Made by a program: the position numbers and the translations under genes. Source: Seongchinamella sediminis (GTDB taxonomy: Bacteria; Pseudomonadota; Gammaproteobacteria; Pseudomonadales; Halieaceae). From it: a DNA stretch of 64,000 bases. Positions 48,212 through 55,739 of the stretch are shown here, in pieces. Location: positions 62,001-126,000 of the forward strand of contig NZ_QRAN01000012.1 in NCBI RefSeq assembly GCF_003457605.1. The letters are read 5' to 3'. The notes beneath the pieces were generated by a model. The model saw only the letters and a program-made list of their open reading frames with translations, was not told the DNA's origin and made no database searches. Each line of letters starts with the position of its first letter. Positions within the stretch are counted from its first letter, which is position 1.

Positions 48212-48790
48212 ATGGCTACCACCAAAGAGGCTGACCTGATCACAGCAGTGCTGCTCTATGCGATCCGGTGTCTGGCAGAGGCGGACCAGTCGGCGCTACG
48301 TGACTTGGGGTTCGGGCCGAGGGAGATCGACGCCCTGCAGTGCCTGAACATCGCGGACCTCTATCGCATCGAAGCGATCCGCGTCCACTGCCTTCGGGTG
48401 GACCTGAACCGTGACGTGTTCTGCCACATGGTGGAGCATATCCGCCAACTGCGGGCCTCGGAGGAAATGCAGCAGGCGCTGATCAAGGCTGACGCCCCAC
48501 AGGAAATGATGCAGACCCTGTTCGGTTTGGGCCCGAAGGAGTACACCCGGTGGCGCCGCCTGTTGACCGTGAAGCCGGCCGTGGGTCGCCCGGCCGAACC
48601 CGACGAGGCGCAAGCGCACGCCTTGTGGACGGAGTGGAAAGCCAGGGTCAAGGACGAGGAGGATGCCTTGTTGACTGCCGAAGACTACCTGGCACTCCGG
48701 GCCGCTACCGAGGTCGACTTGCGCGCCATCTGGCACTTGACCCGACGCTGGGCACAGTACGGCAATCCCGAGGGCAGACCGCGCCGCTAG
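48212..48790 (+). CDS. DUF2857 domain-containing ICE protein
   Basis: The 192-residue protein matches DUF2857 (AVLLYAIRCLAEADQSALRDLGF, then TLFGLGPKEYTRWRRLL). It regularly follows the parB-like gene in integrative conjugative elements; its role is unknown. It starts 15 bases after ParB with AGGAGAGG before the ATG. Downstream mobility genes expected in a complete element are missing. Confidence 0.82.
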   Translation: MATTKEADLITAVLLYAIRCLAEADQSALRDLGFGPREIDALQCLNIADLYRIEAIRVHCLRVDLNRDVFCHMVEHIRQLRASEEMQQALIKADAPQEMMQTLFGLGPKEYTRWRRLLTVKPAVGRPAEPDEAQAHALWTEWKARVKDEEDALLTAEDYLALRAATEVDLRAIWHLTRRWAQYGNPEGRPRR

Positions 48791-49487
48791 CGGCGCCGGC
48801 CAATCCGCCCGATGCCCGGTCACCGGGTGATTAGACTCTAATCAAAAACCCCGTCGCTGAAAAACCGGGTTTCCCGGTCGGGTCAGATTCCTCAACCACA
48901 ATGCCACTGTCGTAGCTCATCCTGAGTGACGGGAGGCTGGCGCGGGCTATGCACGTCGGGATCTGAACTGAACCCGGTGCACTGTCGCCCTTGTCACTAC
49001 CGCGCCGCGCGATGTAGTGACAAGGGCGCTGCGCCCGTAAACCGCGCCGGCGCCGGGATGAATAGCGGGGTTACGGCCAGATGACGTGCACATACACTGG
49101 CATCGCGATTGACGAATTCAACGCGGCCACTGCGACAGTGTGGCATCTGGGCTCTGCCCATACGGAACCAGGCGAAAGCCTGTCGTTCCGAGCGCTGACC
49201 TGGTCAGCATCGTAACCGCGTCGTGCCCGCACGACGTTTCATTCAAACCGCGGCGATGGTGCCGCAGTGCAAAAAAGGGAGGAGAAGTCATCACCATCAC
49301 AACGTTGCCCCTGGGGGCTAATTGGTCTGCACCGTATCGGTTCCCTTCAGGATCCGGCGGTGTTGCCTGAGAGTAGGCACTTTCAGGTTGCCGGGGAGTG
49401 GTGTCCCCTGACCGTTTCGCGTCAGCGAGCCAGCCGGGCTACGAGCCCGCGGTAGGTCATAAACACTCAGCGACGGGAGTCGACACT
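48791..49487. other. 697-base gene-free stretch with a 15-bp inverted repeat
   Basis: Short open frames here have no family resemblance. CGCCCTTGTCACTAC (48986-49000) and its complement GTAGTGACAAGGGCG (49014-49028) form a perfect 15-bp inverted repeat with a 13-base GC-rich spacer. A second palindrome, GGGCGC-T-GCGCCC, starts inside the right arm. The rest is likely integrase leader or eroded element sequence. Confidence 0.6.
48986..49028. repeat. 15-bp perfect inverted repeat
   Basis: Arms are at 48986-49000 and 49014-49028 and are perfectly complementary; the hairpin would be very stable. No T run follows, so it may be an operator, a replication/transfer signal or a terminator remnant. 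Confidence 0.85.
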
Positions 49488-50351
49488 GTGAAAGACCTGA
49501 ACTACCAATTGAAACGTTTGTGTTACGACAACCGCGAGGGCAGTGAGTCCACGCAGGCGGCGCGACGCCATATGCTGAACCAGATCGCGGATCAGCTACA
49601 TGAGATGGGCTACCGCGGCATGTCCAGTCGGTCGCTCAAACCCAAACACGTCGAGGCGCTTGTTGAGCGCTGGGCTCGACAGGGGCTGGGTGCCGGCACG
49701 ATCAAGAACCGCATGAACGCGCTACGGTGGTGGGCGGCCCGCGTCAATCGAAGCAACGTCATTGCCCGCTCCAACGACTTCTATGGCATACCCAACCGGA
49801 CCTTCGTGAGTCAGACCTCCAAGGCCTGTGAGGTCGGCGCCGGGCAACTGGCCCAGATCAGGGATGTCCACGTGGTCATGAGTTTGCAGTTGCAGCGCGC
49901 CTTTGGCCTGCGACGCGAGGAGGCGATGAAGTTTAACCCAAGCTATGCCGACCGGGGCGATCACTTGTACCTGAAGCGCAGCTGGACCAAGGGGGGCAGG
50001 CCGCGCCTCATCCCGATTCGAACGGAGGCCCAACGCAGCGTGCTCGAGCAGGCGCATCGACTGGCGGGCAAAGGATCACTGATTCCGAGCAGCAGGAACT
50101 ATGTCCAGCAGTTGCGCACTTACGAGCGCTGAACTGCGCGGGCGGGGTTGTCGAAGCTGCACGGATTACGGCATGCCTACGCGCAGGCGCGTTATCAGGA
50201 ACTGACCGGGTGGCCGTCACCGAGTGCAGGCGGGCCCAGTCGTGGTGCTCTAACAGCGGAGCAGCGTGTCCTCGATGAGCAAAGCCGCCTGACCATCAGT
50301 GAGGAGCTTGGGCATTCCAGACTCGAAATTACCCGGGTCTATCTGGGTTAA
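49488..50351 (+). pseudogene. Tyrosine recombinase/integrase interrupted by an in-frame TGA
   Basis: The full frame would give 287 residues from GTG 49488 to TAA 50349. The N-terminal half has a SAM-like core-binding domain and the first catalytic Arg (RAFGLRREEAM) and a Lys (KRSWTKGG). TGA at 50130-50132 stops it in frame after RTYER. The same frame then continues with the catalytic HxxR (HGLRHAYA), the second His (LGHSRLE) and the nucleophile Tyr (RVYLG). So the stop separates the two halves of the active site. A TTG at 50148 could restart the C-terminal part. This is probably the dead integrase of the element inserted at tRNA-Asp. Confidence 0.85.
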
Positions 50352-50407
50352 CACGGCATTTGACTGGCCGTAAGTATTTAGTGGTTTAGTGTGTTGTTCA
50401 GTGCATA

Positions 50408-52069
50408 CTAGTTTGCCTCCAGGATTGAACGAAGCCGCGCCCAGCTTTCATCAGGCAGGGTTTGAATAATTTTTACCAGCCTCTGATCGCCACTCCTGAG
50501 AATCCGACCACGGACAATTGGTGCAATCTCTTCGGCGCTTTGCACCTCCTCTTCTTCGATGTCGATTCCGCGAACTATAGCGCCTGTTCGGAGTGCTTCA
50601 TCCAGAGTCAGCTTGAAAGCATGTTCGAAAGAATTGCCGCAGGCGTGGCAGCTCTTGGCAGTCATCGGGTTCAGTGCGCCGCAGTCACTACATGGCTTCA
50701 GTCGCTCGGGCGCCTTGGGGAATTCGTGTCCGCAGACCGGGCAGGCCGCTGCACCGAGTTCGCACTCGTGTCCGCACTCTTTGCAGACCTTGTGTTTGGG
50801 GGTGTCGCCACCTTTGCGAGCTGCCGGAGACATCTCTTCTTCAACGCGCCTTGCGAAGTCCTCGAAGAGTTGGAAAGAGGGCATCACCACGTAAGCCCGG
50901 GTGTCATCGTCCGAGCCCATCGTCCTGACTACCCGACCCACTGCCTGGCGGAACGCCAGCTCAGTCAGCGCGTTAGGCAGGTAGAGAAGGACTCGCAAGC
51001 GCTTGATGTCCACGCCCTCTGATACCATCGCTACCGAGACTAGCCAGCGTTTGTCCGTGTTTCGGAAGGCGCGGATCTTGGCATTTGGGTTGGGCATCTG
51101 GCTGTGTACCAGTATCGGCTTCTCGCCTTCAATGCGCTCGAGTAGGTCGACCATATATTCGGCCATCTGGATACTGGGGGCGATAATCAGGCCTCCCGCC
51201 TCGGGCATACGATGACGAAGCTCAGAGAGCTTGTTGCTGCCCCATTCGACCATGGTCGCCTGGTAGCCGTCCTGTAGGGGTGTTACCTGGTCTTTTTCAA
51301 ATTGCGGCGTCTTGGCCAGCCTGTAGAAGTCCAGGGCCTTCTGAAGCCCGTGAACCCGCTTCAGCTCGGGCGGAAGCTCTGCCTTCTCGTGCCCAGAAAC
51401 CTTCACCTCCTGACCATCCAGATCAACAGTGAATTTGCCCTCGTGGCGGTGGAAAGTAACGGGGCGACAGTAACCGAGATCAACGGCTTCGCCGTAGGTG
51501 AGGGTATAGGTGCCGTCCTCGGGATGGTCGATGGCACCTGCATCGTCATAGGCTAGCCATACAGACTCCGCTCCGTCTGATCGAATGGGGGTGCCGGTGA
51601 GCACCAGGACATAGCGGCCGTCCGCGAAGGCTCCATCTGCACCGCGGCCCCATGCGGCCTCTACCGCGGCGTGGTGGTGCTCATCGCAGATCACCAGGGT
51701 TTTGTTGGCCCTGCACACCGCCTGCAGCTCTGGCAATAGATCCTGGATGGCAGCCCAGGTGGCGCAAACATCGACGGAGAGGCCTTCAATGTCGCCATCT
51801 GCTGCGGTGACTTTGGCCATGTGACGACCAGTGACGAACCGGAAGTCGTCAGCCCACTGGTTCACGACTTCTGCTCGCGGCGCGATCACGATAACCCGTT
51901 CTATCTCACCCATCTGAATGAGTGTTTCAGCGATAGCGCAGGACGCGAGGGTCTTACCCGCACCGGGGGCCGCATTGATGAGGAAATGACGATCCTCGCC
52001 ACGAGCAACCAACCAATCGATGGCCTTGTTGTGTGCCTCACGCTGCCAATTCCGCAGTTTGATTTTCAT
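50408..52069 (-). CDS. SF2 DEAD/DEAH helicase with C-terminal zinc ribbons
   Basis: The 553-residue protein has helicase motifs in order: Q-like RNWQREA, Walker A APGAGKT, DEHH (motif II), TGTPIRSD (motif III), SEGVDIKRLR (motif V) and QAVGRVVR (motif VI). After about residue 410 come two C4 zinc ribbons (CKECGHECELGAAACPVCGH and CSDCGALNPMTAKSCHACGN). It resembles restriction- or phage-associated helicases. ATG 52069 overlaps the HNH gene stop as ATGA; the longer frame upstream is unsupported. It is the last gene of the leftward unit. Confidence 0.87.
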   Translation of the reverse strand: MKIKLRNWQREAHNKAIDWLVARGEDRHFLINAAPGAGKTLASCAIAETLIQMGEIERVIVIAPRAEVVNQWADDFRFVTGRHMAKVTAADGDIEGLSVDVCATWAAIQDLLPELQAVCRANKTLVICDEHHHAAVEAAWGRGADGAFADGRYVLVLTGTPIRSDGAESVWLAYDDAGAIDHPEDGTYTLTYGEAVDLGYCRPVTFHRHEGKFTVDLDGQEVKVSGHEKAELPPELKRVHGLQKALDFYRLAKTPQFEKDQVTPLQDGYQATMVEWGSNKLSELRHRMPEAGGLIIAPSIQMAEYMVDLLERIEGEKPILVHSQMPNPNAKIRAFRNTDKRWLVSVAMVSEGVDIKRLRVLLYLPNALTELAFRQAVGRVVRTMGSDDDTRAYVVMPSFQLFEDFARRVEEEMSPAARKGGDTPKHKVCKECGHECELGAAACPVCGHEFPKAPERLKPCSDCGALNPMTAKSCHACGNSFEHAFKLTLDEALRTGAIVRGIDIEEEEVQSAEEIAPIVRGRILRSGDQRLVKIIQTLPDESWARLRSILEAN

Positions 52070-52263
52070 TTTGCACCCTTCCGTAGATTGCAGGTCGCAC
52101 AGAGCGCCTGCCCGTTGTCTGTTGTTGTGGTGCCGCCCTTTGAGTAGGCCACCACGTGATCCGCATGAAACTGTTGGCCAAGAGGCTTGGCGCAACTGCA
52201 GCACTTGCCCCCGGCTATCCAAGCCAAGATTCGCCTCTGTCGCTTGCTGAATCGCCTGTTCAT
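52066..52263 (-). CDS. Small HNH endonuclease
   Basis: The 65-residue protein is a bare HNH domain: CCSCAKPL and CATCNL give four zinc cysteines, and FHADHVVAYSKGG supplies the catalytic histidine region with DNGQ. It would cut DNA and probably needs the helicase or another partner for targeting. Its start overlaps the upstream gene by ATGA and its stop overlaps the helicase start, so all three are translationally coupled. Confidence 0.85.
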   Translation of the reverse strand: MNRRFSKRQRRILAWIAGGKCCSCAKPLGQQFHADHVVAYSKGGTTTTDNGQALCATCNLRKGAK

Positions 52264-52532
52264 CGGCTCAGCCAGTACTCCGTCAAGGTCACTTCCTTAA
52301 CCGGAAGGTTCCGTGGTGGTTCCAGCCTTGCGGACTCGTTGATCCTTCTCAGTGCGGCCACGAACGGCACGCGTTTTGACTTGATGACATATCCGTCTCT
52401 GCGCATATCTGAAATTACCTTGGTCAGGCTTGGCACGCCGAAAAGAACAATGCATTCGAGCTGTGTGATGGGGTGGCCCGCGAGGAGGTGCTCTTTCACC
52501 CCCAGCACCAATTGAGTTCTGTTGTTTGACAT
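52260..52532 (-). CDS. Small helix-turn-helix-like hypothetical protein
   Basis: The 90-residue protein has a winged-helix look (HPITQLECIVLFGVPSLTKVISDMRRDGYVIKSKRV), like helix-turn-helix proteins in phage regions. No close family is recognised. It lies between another small protein and the HNH gene on the same strand, and overlaps the HNH start. Confidence 0.65.
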   Translation of the reverse strand: MSNNRTQLVLGVKEHLLAGHPITQLECIVLFGVPSLTKVISDMRRDGYVIKSKRVPFVAALRRINESARLEPPRNLPVKEVTLTEYWLSR

Positions 52533-52541
52533 AGCTCCTCC

Positions 52542-52847
52542 TTATGCCGCCATGGAAAGCGTGTGTTCCAGGAGAGTCTCCTGGGGTATGTGGGGTCCGA
52601 AGTCATCTTCGGACGAATACTCCTGGCTCACGATCCGCCAGCTCCAGCGCTCCATCACCTCATCCACTGGAAGTTCTGAAAACGGGGTGCGCCCATGAAT
52701 TACCGTCCTGGGCGACGGGCTGACGGAGTCGTCCGCTGCATCTGCAATCAGCGACGCGCACTCCAGTAACTCGTGAGATGGAATTTCGCCACCGTATACA
52801 CGCTGGAGCTCCGCGTAGATCTGGCGAACTTTCTTAGGCTTGTTCAT
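52542..52847 (-). CDS. Hypothetical protein
   Basis: The 101-residue acidic protein has no recognised family. It starts MNKPKKVRQIYAELQRVYGG and is mostly helical with an acidic C-terminus. It is 9 bases ahead of the next gene and 90 bases after the ARPP-1 gene, so it belongs to the leftward transcript. Confidence 0.6.
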   Translation of the reverse strand: MNKPKKVRQIYAELQRVYGGEIPSHELLECASLIADAADDSVSPSPRTVIHGRTPFSELPVDEVMERWSWRIVSQEYSSEDDFGPHIPQETLLEHTLSMAA

Positions 52848-52937
52848 GCTCTTGCTCCCGTGTATTGGTGTCGTTGAAATTCAGTTAGTGCGGCGTCCTT
52901 GCCGCGGCCCTATTGGGTGTTCCCCTTCAGAGCCTCG

Positions 52938-53903
52938 TTAGAGGCTCCGCCTGTGCCTGCGTCCCGGGCGATAGCCCGAGGGCGCTTGCTCCGTCACAAA
53001 CCCTGACAGGTGGACGACCTGGCCCTCTACGGCCAACGCTGCCGAGGCCAAATGGCCTGAGAGAAGACGATGGTCCTGGCCCATGCCGACGGAGTCGTAG
53101 TGCTCCCATTGCCCGCCCTCGATAATTTCAAGAAAGCGCAGTGCCTCTGAGAGTGAGGCCCTCTGGCGGTCGACGGGGGCAGATTCAAGTGCGTCTATGG
53201 CGTAGCTCTTGATGAGCTTGCCGTTCAGGTTGGCGTAGGTAGTGGCCTTGTCGAAAAGATCCATCCCGACGAGCTTGCCGTGCAGAAAATAGAAAGCACC
53301 CACCTGGCGAGCCTCAGGCTCGAGCTCGCCTACATACTCCTCAAGTGTCGGCGCCGCATCCTGATACATATCTGCCATGGCCGATGTATTCGATGCGGAC
53401 TCCATTACAGAGAACTTGCGGTCAATTTCAGACCACACCTCGCCCTGGTCACTGCGTCGAGCGCCCGACTGCCGCATTGAGCGGCTCACAGAGGCCATTT
53501 TTTTGGCCCGGCCGAGGGCGAAGTGGGTCCGGTCGGTACGCTCGAAGTTTTCAGAGCGGTAAGACCAGCGGCCCGACTCCACGCAGGATACGGGTATGAC
53601 TGCTGTGGTCTGGGCGGGCACGAGCAGCGTGAGGTTGACCACCCGGTTCTGTTTTGCGCCTACCAACTCCTCGCCGTCGAGCAGGAGTACGGGGCTGTCC
53701 AGTTTGTTCTCGAGCTTGAGCTCGGGAACGCTACCTGAGTCACTGGTCTCAGTTATTTCGACGCCGGACCTGTCAAACGCCTGGTCCATAGTCATGTAGC
53801 TAAGGCCCGACTCCTGCGTGAAATTAAAGATTGGCGCGATCGCCAGTCCCCGAAATTCCTTCGGCTGTCCGAACATGAGATGCTTGGGAAGTGGTGCTGT
53901 CAT
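52938..53903 (-). CDS. ARPP-1/DUF6569 domain protein
   Basis: The 321-residue protein matches the ARPP-1 (DUF6569) family: FRGLAIAPIFNF at the start, SPVLLLDGEELVGAKQNRVVNL and VIPVSCVESGRWSY, then a C-terminal QVGAFYFLHGKLVGMDLFD segment. The family is reported with RNA-repair and conflict systems; its biochemical role is not settled. ATG 53903 follows GGAGAG with normal spacing. The longer frame starts inside the sigma-54 promoter and cannot be the transcript start. Confidence 0.8.
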   Translation of the reverse strand: MTAPLPKHLMFGQPKEFRGLAIAPIFNFTQESGLSYMTMDQAFDRSGVEITETSDSGSVPELKLENKLDSPVLLLDGEELVGAKQNRVVNLTLLVPAQTTAVIPVSCVESGRWSYRSENFERTDRTHFALGRAKKMASVSRSMRQSGARRSDQGEVWSEIDRKFSVMESASNTSAMADMYQDAAPTLEEYVGELEPEARQVGAFYFLHGKLVGMDLFDKATTYANLNGKLIKSYAIDALESAPVDRQRASLSEALRFLEIIEGGQWEHYDSVGMGQDHRLLSGHLASAALAVEGQVVHLSGFVTEQAPSGYRPGRRHRRSL

Positions 53904-53943
53904 TTTCTCTCCAGAGCGAAATTTTTGTCGTCGATATGCCTTT

Positions 53944-53959
53944 TGCAGTTGGCGTGCCA
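53944..53959 (-). promoter_or_regulatory. Sigma-54 promoter for the ARPP-1/HNH/helicase unit
   Basis: On the minus strand TGGCACG-CCAA-CTGCA matches the consensus TGGCACG-N4-TTGCA at all but one position, with correct GG-to-GC spacing. Predicted start is near 53933, giving a 30-base leader before ATG 53903. Confidence 0.8.
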
Positions 53960-54006
53960 AGTTTTGTTTGAAGAGGGAAAAATGAGATTAAGTTATTGAA
54001 AAATAT

Positions 54007-54096
54007 AGAAATAAAAAATCAAAAAAGAGGTGATTTCTGCGCTTCCTTAAAGTCTGCGCCCCTTGCAATGCATAAAAAAATTTCTCAACAAGAAAT
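54007..54096. promoter_or_regulatory. Cluster of AGAAAT half-sites in the divergent region
   Basis: AGAAAT or its complement occurs at 54007-54012, 54033-54038, 54080-54085 and 54091-54096. The last two make an inverted repeat around CAACA. The sites are about 75-160 bases upstream of the leftward start, where activators of sigma-54 promoters bind. The region is very AT-rich, so chance is possible. Confidence 0.4.
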
Positions 54097-54172
54097 ATAT
54101 TTGCTAAATTGTGTGTTGTTTGGCGATGGGGGTGCCTGGCGAGCCCCATTGTTGATAAGAGGAGCTGGGAGA

Positions 54173-55693
54173 ATGACGAAGGAAGTACTTGTTACCTGGG
54201 TGGGTGGTAATGACTTGGGTGCCCCTGCGACTGGGGGCGAAAGCCTGGGGCCTATTCTCAGTACATTGTTAGAAAGGCCGCACCGGAAAGTAGAGCTTCT
54301 TTACAACTACGATAAGGAACAGGTGGTGCCCTATGCCGATTGGCTTGTGGGTCAAGTAAAAGAAAGGCTTGGTGTCGATATTCTCATAGGTCTGCATCGC
54401 GCCTCGCTCGAAAGCCCCGTTCATTACGGTGATATCTATTCAGCAGCCAATAGCTTGCTAGCTAGCGTGATGGAAGGTTTCGATAGAGATCAGGTTTCAG
54501 TACTGGTAAGCCCTGGCACGCCTCAGATGCACGCAGTTTGGTTGTTGCTTTGTAAGACGACATACAAATTGCCGATGCTTCAGTCCTCCCCGGAGGCGGG
54601 GGTGGGTGATGTGGAGGTGCCCTTCGATATAGTGGCAGATTTCATTCCGGGCCTTCTCGCTGAATCAGACGCGACACTCCGTCGATTGGCTTCTGGGGAA
54701 ACGGATGTCCCGCCTGCATTCGACGAAATTAAGACGCAAAGCCCTGTGGTGAAGGATCAGATCGTTAAAGCGCAGCGAGCAGCCCAGCGCGATATTCCTG
54801 TGTTGATCCTTGGAGAATCTGGTACGGGAAAAGAGCTATTTGCTCGAGCAATTCACGAAGCGAGCCCAAGGGCAGGCTCCGCATTCATAGACGTGAATTG
54901 TGGCGCCATTCCTCACGAACTTGTTGATAGCGAGTTGTTCGGGCACAAGAAGGGGGCATTTACCGGGGCCATCGCAGATAGGGATGGGCGTTTCAAGGAG
55001 GCAGATGGGGGCACGATATTTCTTGATGAGTTCGGGGAGTTGCCCCTTGATACCCAGGTGCGTCTTTTGCGGGTACTAAATGACGGCACCTTCAATCGAG
55101 TAGGCGATACGGGTAAATCCAAAGTCGATGTCCGCGTGATAGCGGCGACTAATCGCGATCTTATGGCGGAGGTCGTAGAGGGGAGCTTTCGAGAAGATCT
55201 CTTCTATCGTGTCGCGGTGGGGGTGATCAATCTCCCTCCTTTGCGAGAGCGCGAGGGGGATTTGATGATGCTAACGGATATTTTCCTGCAGGCGATAAAT
55301 GAAGCAGAGCTGGACCTTGATTCCAGTTATAAACATAAAAAATTATCTGCCAAGGCTATGAATGTTATCAAGTCACATGGCTGGCCGGGTAACGTCAGAG
55401 AGCTGCAAGCGAGTCTTACCCGTGCCAGCGTGTGGTCTCGAGGAGAGACCATAACGGAGAGGGAAATGAGGGAGGCACTACTGGAGCGCCCTGCGAAGGC
55501 TGGTGACTTATTGGGTAGAAGTCTCGATAATACCTTTGATATTCAAGATCTTATCAAAGACCTAAAGCGGCACTACATCAAGAAGGCCCTCGCGGAGACG
55601 GGCAATAACAAAACGAAATCCGCTGAAAAATTGGGGCTGAATAACTATCAGACCCTTAACAAGTGGATGGATGATGTAGGACTAAAGGAATAG
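54173..55693 (+). CDS. CARF-like sensor/sigma-54 activator (RtcR-like)
   Basis: The 506-residue protein has an N-terminal Rossmann-like domain (residues 1-165) with [14 protein letters not shown] and [14 protein letters not shown] (residues 110-123), a pattern like the CARF domain of RtcR. The AAA+ domain has Walker A GESGTGKE (214-221), GAFTGA (261-266), which contacts sigma-54, and Walker B TIFLDEF (281-287). A Fis-type helix-turn-helix ends it (about 467-500). RtcR is activated by RNA ends; CARF domains in other proteins bind cyclic oligoadenylates. The signal here is unknown. ATG 54173 follows GGGAG. The upstream frame lies in AT-rich leader. It sits between two sigma-54 promoters. Confidence 0.88.
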   Translation: MTKEVLVTWVGGNDLGAPATGGESLGPILSTLLERPHRKVELLYNYDKEQVVPYADWLVGQVKERLGVDILIGLHRASLESPVHYGDIYSAANSLLASVMEGFDRDQVSVLVSPGTPQMHAVWLLLCKTTYKLPMLQSSPEAGVGDVEVPFDIVADFIPGLLAESDATLRRLASGETDVPPAFDEIKTQSPVVKDQIVKAQRAAQRDIPVLILGESGTGKELFARAIHEASPRAGSAFIDVNCGAIPHELVDSELFGHKKGAFTGAIADRDGRFKEADGGTIFLDEFGELPLDTQVRLLRVLNDGTFNRVGDTGKSKVDVRVIAATNRDLMAEVVEGSFREDLFYRVAVGVINLPPLREREGDLMMLTDIFLQAINEAELDLDSSYKHKKLSAKAMNVIKSHGWPGNVRELQASLTRASVWSRGETITEREMREALLERPAKAGDLLGRSLDNTFDIQDLIKDLKRHYIKKALAETGNNKTKSAEKLGLNNYQTLNKWMDDVGLKE

Positions 55694-55694
55694 T

Positions 55695-55710
55695 TGGCAT
55701 GCCCCTTGCT
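55695..55710 (+). promoter_or_regulatory. Sigma-54 promoter for the hsdR unit
   Basis: TGGCATG-CCCC-TTGCT matches the consensus with one change in the -24 block and exact GG-to-GC spacing. It begins 2 bases after the activator stop codon. Predicted start is near 55721. Confidence 0.82.
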
Positions 55711-55718
55711 CAAGGGGC
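55701..55718. promoter_or_regulatory. Palindrome over the -12 element
   Basis: GCCCCTTG and CAAGGGGC form a perfect 8-bp inverted repeat around CT, overlapping the -12 half of the sigma-54 promoter and its downstream edge. It could be a repressor site or a short hairpin after the activator gene; there is no T run. Confidence 0.55.
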
Positions 55719-55739
55719 AGCATGGACAGAATTGAACCT

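Noticed and set aside
50130-50132. TGA as a selenocysteine codon in the integrase
   Set aside because: Tyrosine recombinases have no selenocysteine at this point and no SECIS-like hairpin is evident after it; a nonsense mutation is simpler.
50354-50372. Terminator after the helicase gene
   Set aside because: ACGGC/GCCGT gives only five pairs and no T run in the leftward direction.
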